Notes under the pieces: generated by a model | What the model was told of the DNA's origin: nothing | The model's database searches: none | Seen by the model: the letters and a program-made list of their open reading frames with translations, nothing else | Program-made: the position numbers and the translations under genes | Origin: Nocardioides gansuensis | Lineage (GTDB): Bacteria > Actinomycetota > Actinomycetes > Propionibacteriales > Nocardioidaceae | Reading direction: 5' to 3' | DNA length: 64,000 nucleotides | Assembly: GCF_003076135.1 (NCBI RefSeq) | Contig: NZ_QDGZ01000009.1 | Span: 1-64,000, forward strand | Shown here: in pieces, positions 50,901 to 57,694 of the stretch | How positions within the stretch are numbered: the stretch's first letter is position 1 | Layout: each line of letters begins with the position of its first letter

Positions 50901-52039
50901 CCCGATCGCTGTAAGTCGTTGCGCATGGCGGCCCAGCGATACGGCCGAGTCGCGAGCAGGATATTGGCCTCACTGTTGCGCCGGCGCAGGGCGGCTATCA
51001 GATCAGTCACGTCATCCCGCTCATGCGCATCGTCGATGAGGAGCACCAGGGCACCCGTGCTTGGCAGAAGCTCGAAGTGCTCGGGAGCAACCGGGGTCTT
51101 GTCTGGTAGCACAAACACTGCGGTGGCCTCGTCCGGGGAAGCCTCAGCTACAGCCTTCAGGATCCGGGTTTTGCCTAGGCCACCGCGACCGTCCAGCGTG
51201 ACCAGCTGCGCGCTGCTGTCGTAGAGGGCGGCCGCCAACTGATCAACCACGTCCTCGCGACCAACCAAGGTCCAGTCATGGTTGAAGAGTTGTCCTTGGG
51301 GCGAGATGAAATGATCCTCCGGTAGTAGCCACGGCCCGGGGGAGCGCACCCCAAGGAAGGCTTCCCGGTGACCAGGGAAGAAGCTGTCGACCAGCCGGAC
51401 GGCCGCATCAAGTGGCATCTGGTGCTGGATGTATTGGGAGATGCTCTCGCCGTCCCAAAGGGTCCAGCCAGGGTGATTGCTCATCTCCGTTCGAGCACCC
51501 GGGGACGCCGTCTCACGCGACAGGAAGAGATGATGTTGCGCGGCGTCGATCTTGACGGCGTCCACAGCCTTCTTGACGGCTGCCTTTCCGAATGTCGCGT
51601 GACGTTTGCATTGTGCGGTCGCCAGGACCTCGCCGGTCTTCGAGTCTGTAGCTAGGACGTCGATGCCGTCTTGAGTGTCCCCCGGCCCTCCGAACCGCGT
51701 CACGTGTGCACGAGGTACTAGTGCTTTCACGATCTCCACCGTGAAGTCTTCGAAACGCTCGGGGGTCAGTCCTGCGAGGGGTAAGGCCCGTGTCCGCGGG
51801 GCCACTGGTGCCGCCTCGGTACTTGCCGTGGCGTAGGCACCGGCAGCAACAAGGTCGTGCTCGGCAAGTCCCAGCAGTTCTGCCACGGCGCGAAGCGTCT
51901 TGCGCCTCGGTCGCGAGCGTCCGCGCTCCCAGGTGCTGACCGCCTGCTGCCCGACCCCGAGTTCGCGCGCGACTTCGGCCTGCTCAAGCCCTTTGCGTTC
52001 GCGCGCGCTACGCAGAATGGATCCGAGTTTACCGTACAT
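47945..52039 (-). CDS. XRE-HTH / Mrr-like nuclease / STAND NTPase fusion, probable anti-phage protein
   Basis: A 1364-aa protein with four parts. Residues 1-60 are an XRE HTH (SARERKGLEQAEVARELGVG, then QQAVSTWERGRSRP). Residues about 86-205 are an Mrr-like PD-(D/E)XK nuclease: F96-E97 in RFEDFTVEIVKAL, D127 in DTQDGIDVLA and Q143-x-K145 in TAQCKRH. Residues about 255-520 are a STAND-type P-loop NTPase: Walker A GRGGLGKT (284-291), Walker B ALVLLIDDAHE and a sensor-like ATRPYRW. About 520-1364 is repeat-like alpha-helical sequence without recognised domain, the position of the target sensor in Avs proteins. ATG 52039 is chosen because the promoter at 52047-52075 predicts a leaderless start there; 52051 lies within the -10 box. 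The architecture suggests a phage-sensing nuclease that also represses itself. Inference, not proven. Confidence 0.82.
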   Translation of the reverse strand: MYGKLGSILRSARERKGLEQAEVARELGVGQQAVSTWERGRSRPRRKTLRAVAELLGLAEHDLVAAGAYATASTEAAPVAPRTRALPLAGLTPERFEDFTVEIVKALVPRAHVTRFGGPGDTQDGIDVLATDSKTGEVLATAQCKRHATFGKAAVKKAVDAVKIDAAQHHLFLSRETASPGARTEMSNHPGWTLWDGESISQYIQHQMPLDAAVRLVDSFFPGHREAFLGVRSPGPWLLPEDHFISPQGQLFNHDWTLVGREDVVDQLAAALYDSSAQLVTLDGRGGLGKTRILKAVAEASPDEATAVFVLPDKTPVAPEHFELLPSTGALVLLIDDAHERDDVTDLIAALRRRNSEANILLATRPYRWAAMRNDLQRSGLLPDEHQTIVLADLPISAVEQLAREALGPDVNESVVQRLARLTTDCPLVTVVGGTLIRRGQLDPSQLGQDDQVRETILGRFSEALIADPLVADPETRRGVLEGIAALQPVRTDDQSFRSTLSTVVGKPYDQLHKHVRDLEAAGVLRRRGSSLRIVPDLLGDILLSRACVDETDGHPTGYLDRVRDAASSQALQHLFVNISRVDWQVRRRQTNNAPLVDALWEPFEAEVREANIPGRQAAVKLLTEVSYFQPQRTVRIARWLVDNPTDDPGDTSSGWAFLGVPIYADVLSDLVTMLKPAAYTLQTLPAVLELLWELTQDDQRRTNQHPEHPLRVLGELAGFELAKPLDYNEAVLDVASKWFADTNKVSPFEVLKPLLATESSSQSYQNYSLTFQPFALNADVVMPLRRRVIAIALDEMRQPHVGRAVAAVECVEASLRYPTGMFGREVTQQERDRWTPSFVDTIEQLGSVAVENELDPAVLVAVRKALSWHAGYGPEATKAPARKVLQKLRDELADKVALIIHDGWGHLVFDRERDFEKAQARVQARLQQAVDQLTEERDDENVISLLEERLQVERVAFGADKGNLGPLVQAMVEARSSLAGHLVDAVLAGRAPALISALPVALSVLAAQDDQAAFERATQLLQVDEPWATQAVAQAWGWNRGHRPVLPEELELLLQFGSHENLTVRQAPITVAQRAAKEDPQLAARLLASVRFSDSSHVADEVCSCFGRYVGLSWDALDEDQQEHIRDELVLLDDIGQHSITAFLADRSAIDPEWVIALLQTRVEVGEGLELRGDYRPMPFSFDNHLKVREHPHFEQWLRKLQLWIAAKTDSWMRAENGADLFKEVARQYDSSVLSLLEDAIGTGDMEQIDSAAAILRRAPRTFVWQQQEFVERVFAATEKVGDEAQQALKNALWGATISGTRSGTPGQPYPEDVEQRDRCREVASLMPKGSAAERFYLDMAISAERAIESSVDEDREDDGRRW

Positions 52040-52046
52040 GTGTTCG

Positions 52047-52075
52047 ATCATACGCAGTTACTGCGTGCCGGTCAA
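52047..52075 (-). promoter_or_regulatory. Promoter and palindromic operator of the STAND-nuclease gene
   Basis: On the minus strand TTGACC (52075-52070), exactly 17 bases, then TATGAT (52052-52047). Within the spacer and touching the -10 box is the perfect palindrome ACGCAG-TAA-CTGCGT (52066-52052). The predicted start coincides with ATG 52039. A bound XRE domain would block the polymerase directly. Confidence 0.65.
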
Positions 52076-52428
52076 CTCCTTCACAATGAGGAGGAAGCCG
52101 CTCGCCGCCTGGAGTGCACGCTCCAGCGTTGCTACTGCGCGCTGAAGAATGTGGATCCGGTTTCAACCTTGTTCTGGACCATCTGACCGACAACTGCGGG
52201 CAGAGGGAAGTGCTCGCCATCGCGTCATAGGGGGCGATGGGCAGCGCCCAAGAACCACCACGACGGTGAGAGTCCGGAGCGTCCCTGCGGCGACTGCATC
52301 CCCAGATGCGGAAGGAACGCAGGAATTCCACAGGCGACATTGATCGCTCGGTGAGGCGTCGCGTTCTTAGGTGACCATCAGAGAATCGCGGGCGGCGCGT
52401 GCCGCCCCGGGTGGTCGGAGGTGACCAG
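52076..52428. other. Intergenic region between STAND gene and excisionase-like gene
   Basis: No frame with a ribosome site or known domain; it probably contains the promoter of the excisionase/integrase genes, but no clear -35/-10 pair was found. Confidence 0.35.
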
Positions 52429-52608
52429 ATGGAAACGGTGGAGGAGATCCTCACCAGCAGTGAAGTGGCCAAGTGGATCCGGGTGTCGGAGTCGACGTTG
52501 TGCCGGTGGCGGCAGCGTGGGATGGGTCCGCGGGTGACGTGGATGACCCCGACGTGTCCGCGGTATCGGCGCCTCGACGTCGAGCAGTGGCTCGCGCGGG
52601 CGTCGTAG
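52429..52608 (+). CDS. Excisionase-like helix-turn-helix protein (AlpA type)
   Basis: A 59-aa HTH_17 protein: EEILTSSEVAKWIRVSESTL, then CRWRQRGMGPRVTWMTPTCP and RYRRLDVEQWLARAS. GGAGG at 52417-52421 sets the ATG at 52429. It lies 25 bases before the integrase gene, the usual place of the recombination directionality factor of tRNA-targeted elements. Confidence 0.85.
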   Translation: METVEEILTSSEVAKWIRVSESTLCRWRQRGMGPRVTWMTPTCPRYRRLDVEQWLARAS

Positions 52609-52633
52609 GCGCGCCGCGGGGAGGACGACGCAC

Positions 52634-53731
52634 ATGATCGAGATGACTCCCAGCGGCCGGTTCCGGGCGCGGCTGAAGAGCGGCCGGCAGTTCGTCGCCA
52701 GCCGGACCTTCGACACCAAGCGGGAGGCGAGCGACTGGCTCGCGCGAGAGAGGGCTGCCCTCGCCGGTGGGGTTGATCCCCGCACTGGACGCCGTCTCAT
52801 GCGGGCGCTGTTGGAGGAGTGGTTGGCCATCCGCGAGTTCACGGTGGCGGCCAAGACGTATCGCACGGACCAGGCCCTGCAGCGGCTGGTCCCCACGAGC
52901 CTGCAGGCCATGCAGGTGTCGGCCGTCTCCGAGCGCGAGGTGGCCCGCTCGTTCGAGGCGTTGATCCAGCACGGTCTCAGCGAGCGATCGGTGGTCCGGT
53001 ATCGCGCGAGCCTGTCCAGCTTCTTCGCCTGGTGCGTTCGGGAGAAGATCATCGTGCGGAACCCGGTGACCGGGACGAAGGTCCCCCGGTCCTCGGAGGA
53101 GCCCACCGAGATGCGGCCGTGGACGGAGGCGGAGCTCGAGGCCGCCTACGAGCGGTGGCACGAGCACGACCCGCACCTGGCCGACGTGTTGCTGGTGCTC
53201 GGCTGGACCGGGATGCGGTGGGGCGAGGCGCGGGCGGTGCTGGTCGAGGACGTGGTCGAGGTGCCGACGGCCGGTCTGCTCGTCCGCCGCTCGCACACCG
53301 AGGGCGGGACGGTGAAGGCGACCAAGGGCCGGCGCGGGCGCCGGGTGCCCGTGGCCGACCGGATCCTCCCGATCATCCGGCGGCTCATCGTCTCCAAGGA
53401 GCCGACCGACCTGCTGCTGACCACCACGGGCGGTGCCCGCCTGCACCGCACGGCCGTGCTACGGACGGTGAAGTGGGACCGCACCGGCGGCGGTCGGCGA
53501 ATCCACGACCTGCGGCACACCGCGGCGTGCTTGTGGCTGGCACGGGGCGTGGACCCGGGCACGGTCCAGGCGTGGATGGGACACGAGTCGATCGCCACCA
53601 CCAACCGGTACCTGCACTTCCTGGGCACCTCGGCCGACCAGGCGGGGCTGGAGCGTCTCAACGACCCCAGCCGGGGCCCCCGCCACGGCCCCGCGCGGGC
53701 AGCACCGAGGCCCGGGGTACGCGGGGGGTAA
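52634..53731 (+). CDS. Tyrosine recombinase (phage-type site-specific integrase)
   Basis: A 365-aa integrase. The N-terminal part holds an arm-binding-like segment (RFRARLKSGRQFVASRTF) and a core-binding SAM-like domain (about 60-150). The catalytic domain contains Arg in LGWTGMRWGEARAV, Lys in VKATKGRRGR, HDLRHTAACLWL (HxxR), WMGHESIATT (His) and the nucleophile Tyr in NRYLHFLG. All residues of the R-K-H-R-H-Y set are present, so it should be active. Its stop lies about 110 bases from the 3' end of tRNA-Ala, the presumed attachment site. Confidence 0.95.
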   Translation: MIEMTPSGRFRARLKSGRQFVASRTFDTKREASDWLARERAALAGGVDPRTGRRLMRALLEEWLAIREFTVAAKTYRTDQALQRLVPTSLQAMQVSAVSEREVARSFEALIQHGLSERSVVRYRASLSSFFAWCVREKIIVRNPVTGTKVPRSSEEPTEMRPWTEAELEAAYERWHEHDPHLADVLLVLGWTGMRWGEARAVLVEDVVEVPTAGLLVRRSHTEGGTVKATKGRRGRRVPVADRILPIIRRLIVSKEPTDLLLTTTGGARLHRTAVLRTVKWDRTGGGRRIHDLRHTAACLWLARGVDPGTVQAWMGHESIATTNRYLHFLGTSADQAGLERLNDPSRGPRHGPARAAPRPGVRGG

Positions 53732-53796
53732 GCGGACGCACTTTGCCGACGAACATCACCGGTGTCAGTCCCGCGGCGTGAAGGGCAGGACATGCG

Positions 53797-53829
53797 AGAA
53801 CCCGCAGGTCAGGGCGACCTGCGGGTTCT
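53797..53829. terminator. Strong hairpin between integrase and tRNA-Ala
   Basis: AGAACCCGCAGGTC-AGGGC-GACCTGCGGGTTCT forms a perfect 14-bp stem with a five-base loop. It stands between converging genes and could end transcription of the tRNA on the minus strand and of the integrase on the plus strand. There is no long U-tract, as usual in high-GC actinobacteria. Confidence 0.75.
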
Positions 53830-53837
53830 TCGTCACG

Positions 53838-53913
<76 letters not shown>

Positions 53914-54009
53914 ATGCGAGGGAAGAACATAGCACCAGCCGCTGGGCGGCTCCCAATCGAGATCGTGGCCGATCCGGGACACCAGGTGGGGCCGATCGAC
54001 CGCGCTGTC

Positions 54010-54819
54010 TCAGGAGCCGCTGGCGCGCCGTTGGGCGGCGGCGGCGTCGCGGGCAGCGCGCTCCGACTGCTCTGCCTCGCGGGCCAGCGCCGAGTCGCCC
54101 TCGATGCGGCCCGAGGTCCACACCCCGGTGGACTCGAGGTCGATCGTCTGGACGGTACGCCGCGTGGCGGCCGGCTTGGTGACGTAGGTCGGGAGCGTCG
54201 TGGGGACCATGTCCCAGGCGCCCGGGGCCGCAGCCGCAGCGACCACGGGCTCTTCGACGGCGGCCGGTTCATCGACGACTTCGGGCTGGTCCTCGACCGG
54301 GATGCGGGCCTCGACATCGGGCACCGCCTGTGCCCTGAGACCGCGGGCCGCCGAGCGAGCAGCCGCGCGCTCCGACTTCACCATCAGGCGGCAGGCGACG
54401 AGCCAGGCGACGAGCATGGTCGCCGGGGCCGCGACCCAGGGCCAGACGACCAGCTTGCCGACCGCGAGGCCGATCACGACGGCGTTGGCGAGGATGACCA
54501 GGAAGAGGACGCGGCGGCGACGGCGGGCCGCCCGACGGGCGGCCTCACGGCGCACGGCGAGCGGGGTCACGGAGACCGGCCGCTCGGGGCGAGCCTTGGT
54601 GGAGACGGTCGTCCCGGACGGCGCGCGCCCCGGAGTGACGACGAGGCGGGCGTCGCGGCGGCTCACCGGCTCGCGGCGGGCCAGCACGCGCATGCGGTGC
54701 GAGAAGCGGTCGACCGAACGGCTGCGCACCACCTCGTCGTGGTGCTTGAGCGCCTTCGGGACGAGGTAGACGGCCCACGCGACTGCGAGGGCGACGAAGA
54801 TCAGTGCGCTCAGGTCCAC
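54010..54819 (-). CDS. GlpR/SepX-like divisome membrane protein
   Basis: A 269-aa membrane protein. An N-terminal helix (LIFVALAVAWAVYLVPKAL) is followed by a basic loop KHHDEVVRSRSVDRFSHRM. Two central helices come next (RRVLFLVILANAVVIGLAVG and VAAPATMLVAWLVACRLMV), then a cytoplasmic tail with TTLPTYVTKPAATRRTVQTI and DLESTGVWTSGR. This matches the layout of Streptomyces SepX and corynebacterial GlpR, the receptor for the MoeA-like protein Glp that binds FtsZ. A moeA/glp-type gene lies three genes upstream (56465-57694), supporting the call. Confidence 0.7.
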   Translation of the reverse strand: MDLSALIFVALAVAWAVYLVPKALKHHDEVVRSRSVDRFSHRMRVLARREPVSRRDARLVVTPGRAPSGTTVSTKARPERPVSVTPLAVRREAARRAARRRRRVLFLVILANAVVIGLAVGKLVVWPWVAAPATMLVAWLVACRLMVKSERAAARSAARGLRAQAVPDVEARIPVEDQPEVVDEPAAVEEPVVAAAAAPGAWDMVPTTLPTYVTKPAATRRTVQTIDLESTGVWTSGRIEGDSALAREAEQSERAARDAAAAQRRASGS

Positions 54820-54900
54820 GCCTCGAAGGTTAGTTCGCTAGCGCAGGATGGGGCGGATGTCCACAGGTGTGTCGCAAGACAACCCGTGTGACTGGTGGGA

Positions 54901-55497
54901 TTAGTGCCTCCGCACCCGCTCCACCAGTCCGCCGGGGCAGTCCTCGGCGGTCACCTGGAAGATCCGGTGGTCGCGCCAGTCGCCGTCGATGTGCAGGAAT
55001 CGCGGGGCGTAGCCGACCTCGGTGAGGCCGAGCTTCTCCACCACCCGCAGGGAGTTGGAGTTCTCCGGCCGGACGCACACCTCGATCCGGTGCAGCCCGA
55101 CCGGCCCCAGGCAGTGGTCGACGACCATCGCCACCGCGAGCGGCATGATCCCGCGTCCGGCCACACGCTGGTCGAGCCAGTAGCCGACCGAGGCGGACTG
55201 CGCCGACCCGCGCTGCACGTTGTTGACGGTCACCTGCCCGGAGAACTGGTCGTCCACCTCGATCGCGAACGGCAGCGACGCGCCCTCGCGGGCCAGCTTG
55301 CGGAGGTGGCGGATCACGTCGCGGTAGCCCGTCGCTCGCTGGCTCGAGCCGGGCGGCATCGTGGCCTCCCAGCGGCGCAGCCACTCGATGTTGCGCTCGC
55401 GCACCGCCTGCCAGTCGCGCCCGTCGGTGCCCTCGATGGGGCGCAGGGTGACCGCTCCGTGCTGCAGCACGACAGGCCAGCCCGGAGTGCCGGTCAA
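54901..55497 (-). CDS. GNAT N-acetyltransferase, RimJ-like
   Basis: A 198-aa GNAT protein with VVLQHGAVTLRPIEGTDGRD at the start and the acetyl-CoA loop SVGYWLDQRVAGRGIMPLAV, then LGPVGLHRIEVCVRPENSNS and LRVVEKLGLTEVGYAPRFLH. These are features of the RimJ/RimL group acetylating protein N-termini. It overlaps the mogA-like gene by ATGA in a conserved actinobacterial order. The true acceptor is unknown. Confidence 0.88.
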   Translation of the reverse strand: MTGTPGWPVVLQHGAVTLRPIEGTDGRDWQAVRERNIEWLRRWEATMPPGSSQRATGYRDVIRHLRKLAREGASLPFAIEVDDQFSGQVTVNNVQRGSAQSASVGYWLDQRVAGRGIMPLAVAMVVDHCLGPVGLHRIEVCVRPENSNSLRVVEKLGLTEVGYAPRFLHIDGDWRDHRIFQVTAEDCPGGLVERVRRH

Positions 55498-55976
55498 TGG
55501 TCGCTCCCGCGGATCTGCTCCACGGTGTGCCGCAGCAGGGGCCGGAGCACCTCGAGCCCGTCCTTCACGCCGCCGCGCGAGCCCGGGAGATTGACGACCA
55601 GGCAGTCCCCGACGACCCCGGCCAGCCCGCGCGAGAGCGAGGCGGTCGGCACGCCTGCCGCGACGCCGTACGCACGGATCGCCTCGGCGATGCCGGGCAC
55701 CTCCCGCTCCAGCACCCCCCGGGTCACCTCGGGGGTGCGGTCGGTGGGGGTGAGTCCGGTGCCGCCGGTGGTGAGTACGACGCGCGCGCCGGCGTCAGCG
55801 GCGGCGCGGATCGCCTGCCCCACGGGCTCCCCGTCGGGCACGACGGCCGGTGGCTCGCAGGCGAAGCCCTGCTCGCGCAGGAAGTCGACGATCAGCGGGC
55901 CCGTCTCGTCGGCGTAGACCCCTGCGGCGGCGCGGTTGGACGCGACGACGACGGCTCCCTTCAGCGGCTCGGTCAC
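55494..55976 (-). CDS. Molybdenum cofactor biosynthesis protein (MogA/MoaB type)
   Basis: A 160-aa MoCF-binding-domain protein. It has AVVVASNRAAAGVYADETGP, the substrate loop VVLTTGGTGLTPTDRTPEVT and VVNLPGSRGGVKDGLEVLRP. It adenylates molybdopterin before molybdate insertion. Coupled to moaC upstream and the acetyltransferase downstream by four-base overlaps. Confidence 0.92.
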   Translation of the reverse strand: MTEPLKGAVVVASNRAAAGVYADETGPLIVDFLREQGFACEPPAVVPDGEPVGQAIRAAADAGARVVLTTGGTGLTPTDRTPEVTRGVLEREVPGIAEAIRAYGVAAGVPTASLSRGLAGVVGDCLVVNLPGSRGGVKDGLEVLRPLLRHTVEQIRGSDH

Positions 55977-56449
55977 GGCCGGACCCAGTCGCCGGACTTT
56001 CCGCCCGTCTTGGTCTCGACGCGGATGTCGGTGATCACCGCGGCCTTGTCTACCGCCTTGACCATGTCGACCACGGTGAGGGCAGCGACGGAGACGGCGG
56101 TGAGCGCCTCCATCTCCACGCCCGTGCGGTCGGTGGTGGAGACGGTCGCGACGATCTCGACGGCGTCGTCGGCGACGGTCAGGTCGACGCTGACCGCGGA
56201 GAGCGCCAGGGGGTGGCAGAGCGGGATCAGCGACGGCGTCTGCTTGGCGCCCATGATCCCGGCGAGCCGGGCCACGGCGAGGGTGTCGCCCTTCGGCACC
56301 CCGGCCCCGCGCAGCAGCGCGACGACGTCGGCAGAGACGAGCACCCGGCCCGACGCCGAGGCCGTGCGCGCGGTGACCGCCTTGGCCGACACGTCGACCA
56401 TGCGTGCGGCGCCCGCCTCGTCCACGTGGGTCAGCCGGTGCTCCGTCAT
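55973..56449 (-). CDS. moaC: Cyclic pyranopterin monophosphate synthase
   Basis: A 158-aa MoaC. Motifs: RMVDVSAKAVTARTASASG, MGAKQTPSLIPLCHPLALSA, DRTGVEMEALTAVSVAALTV and DMVKAVDKAAVITDIRV with the catalytic Lys and Asp. It acts with MoaA to form cPMP from GTP. ATG at 56449 fits GAGGGG better than the GTG two codons upstream. Confidence 0.96.
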   Translation of the reverse strand: MTEHRLTHVDEAGAARMVDVSAKAVTARTASASGRVLVSADVVALLRGAGVPKGDTLAVARLAGIMGAKQTPSLIPLCHPLALSAVSVDLTVADDAVEIVATVSTTDRTGVEMEALTAVSVAALTVVDMVKAVDKAAVITDIRVETKTGGKSGDWVRP

Positions 56450-56464
56450 CAGCACTCGCCCCTC

Positions 56465-57694
56465 TCAGAAGTCTTCGTCCAGCAGCAGGACCTGCACCAT
56501 CTCACCCGCGGAGATCGACGTCGCGTCCTCCGGCACCACCACGAGGGCGTTGGCCGCCGCCAGGTCGCCGAGCAGGTGCGAGCCGTGGCCGCCGACCGGG
56601 GTGACGAACGCCCCGCCGCGGTCGACGTCGTACAGCACCCGCACGAACTGCCGCTTGCCCGCCGGCGAGGAGACCGGGTGCGTCAGCCGCGCCCGGCGCA
56701 CCGGCCGCGAGTAGGGCAGCTTGCCCATCATCCGTCGGATCGCGGGCAGCACGAAGGTCTCGAAGGAGACGTAGGAGGACACGGGGTTGCCGGGCAGCGT
56801 GAAGATCGGGGTGTTGTCGTCGCCGATCGTGCCGAAGCCCTGCGGCTTGCCGGGCTGCATCGCGACCCCGCCGAACCACACCGTGCCGAGGGAACGAAGT
56901 GCCTCCTTGACGACGTCGTAGTCCCCCTCGCTCACCCCGCCGCTCGTCACGACGAGGTCGGCACGGACCAGCTGGTCGCTGAGCGCGTCGGTGAAGGTCC
57001 GGGGGTCGTCGGGCACGATCCCGACGCGGTAGGCGATCGCGCCGGCAGCGCGCGCGGACGCGGCCAGGAGGTAGGAGTTGCCGTCGTAGATGGAGTCGCG
57101 GCCCAGCGGGGTGCCGGGGTCGCGCAGCTCCGAGCCGGTGGAGAGTACGACGACGCGCGGGCGTGGCCGGCAGCGCACCGTGGCGCGGCCGACCGCGGCG
57201 AGCAGGCCGAGGTGGCGCGGCCCGAGCACGGTGCCGTGCTCGAGCAGCATGTCGCCCTCGGCGACGTCGTCGCCCGCCCGGCGGATGTGCTGGCCGTCCG
57301 ACGGCGCGCGGGTGATGCGCACCTGCGCGACCCCACGGTCGGTCCACTCGTAGGGCACCACGGCGGTGCAGCCGCGCGGCACGGGGGCGCCGGTCATGAT
57401 CTTGACGGCCGTGCCGGGCGACATCGCCATCAGCCCGGACCGGCCGGCGCCGATCTCGCCGACGACCGGGAGGTGCACCGGGGACTCCTCGGTCGCGGTG
57501 ACGACGTCGGCGTGGGACACGGCGTACCCGTCCATCGAGGAGTTGTCGAAGGACGGCAGCGAGATGGGCGCGACGACGTCCTCGGCGAGGGCCAGCCCGA
57601 GGGCGTCCATCAGCGGCTGGGGGAAGTCGGGCAGCGGCGAGACCGTCGCCAGGATCCGCTCGACCAGCTCGGGGACCGGGAGCAGGTCAGCCAT
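56465..57694 (-). CDS. MoeA-family molybdopterin molybdenumtransferase (Glp-like)
   Basis: A 409-aa MoeA. It opens MADLLPVPELVERILATVSP, then LPSFDNSSMDGYAVSHADVV. It has the GEIGAGRSG and AVKIMTGAPVPRGC loops, VVVLSTGSELRDPGTPLGRD, VTSGGVSEGDYDVVKEAL and the substrate motif FTLPGNPVSSYVSFETFVLP. The start overlaps the UGPase stop by eight bases. Actinobacteria use a MoeA homologue, Glp, as an FtsZ-binding division protein encoded near glpR; the neighbourhood here fits that role. Gephyrin-type or enzymatic function cannot be separated by eye. Confidence 0.9.
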   Translation of the reverse strand: MADLLPVPELVERILATVSPLPDFPQPLMDALGLALAEDVVAPISLPSFDNSSMDGYAVSHADVVTATEESPVHLPVVGEIGAGRSGLMAMSPGTAVKIMTGAPVPRGCTAVVPYEWTDRGVAQVRITRAPSDGQHIRRAGDDVAEGDMLLEHGTVLGPRHLGLLAAVGRATVRCRPRPRVVVLSTGSELRDPGTPLGRDSIYDGNSYLLAASARAAGAIAYRVGIVPDDPRTFTDALSDQLVRADLVVTSGGVSEGDYDVVKEALRSLGTVWFGGVAMQPGKPQGFGTIGDDNTPIFTLPGNPVSSYVSFETFVLPAIRRMMGKLPYSRPVRRARLTHPVSSPAGKRQFVRVLYDVDRGGAFVTPVGGHGSHLLGDLAAANALVVVPEDATSISAGEMVQVLLLDEDF

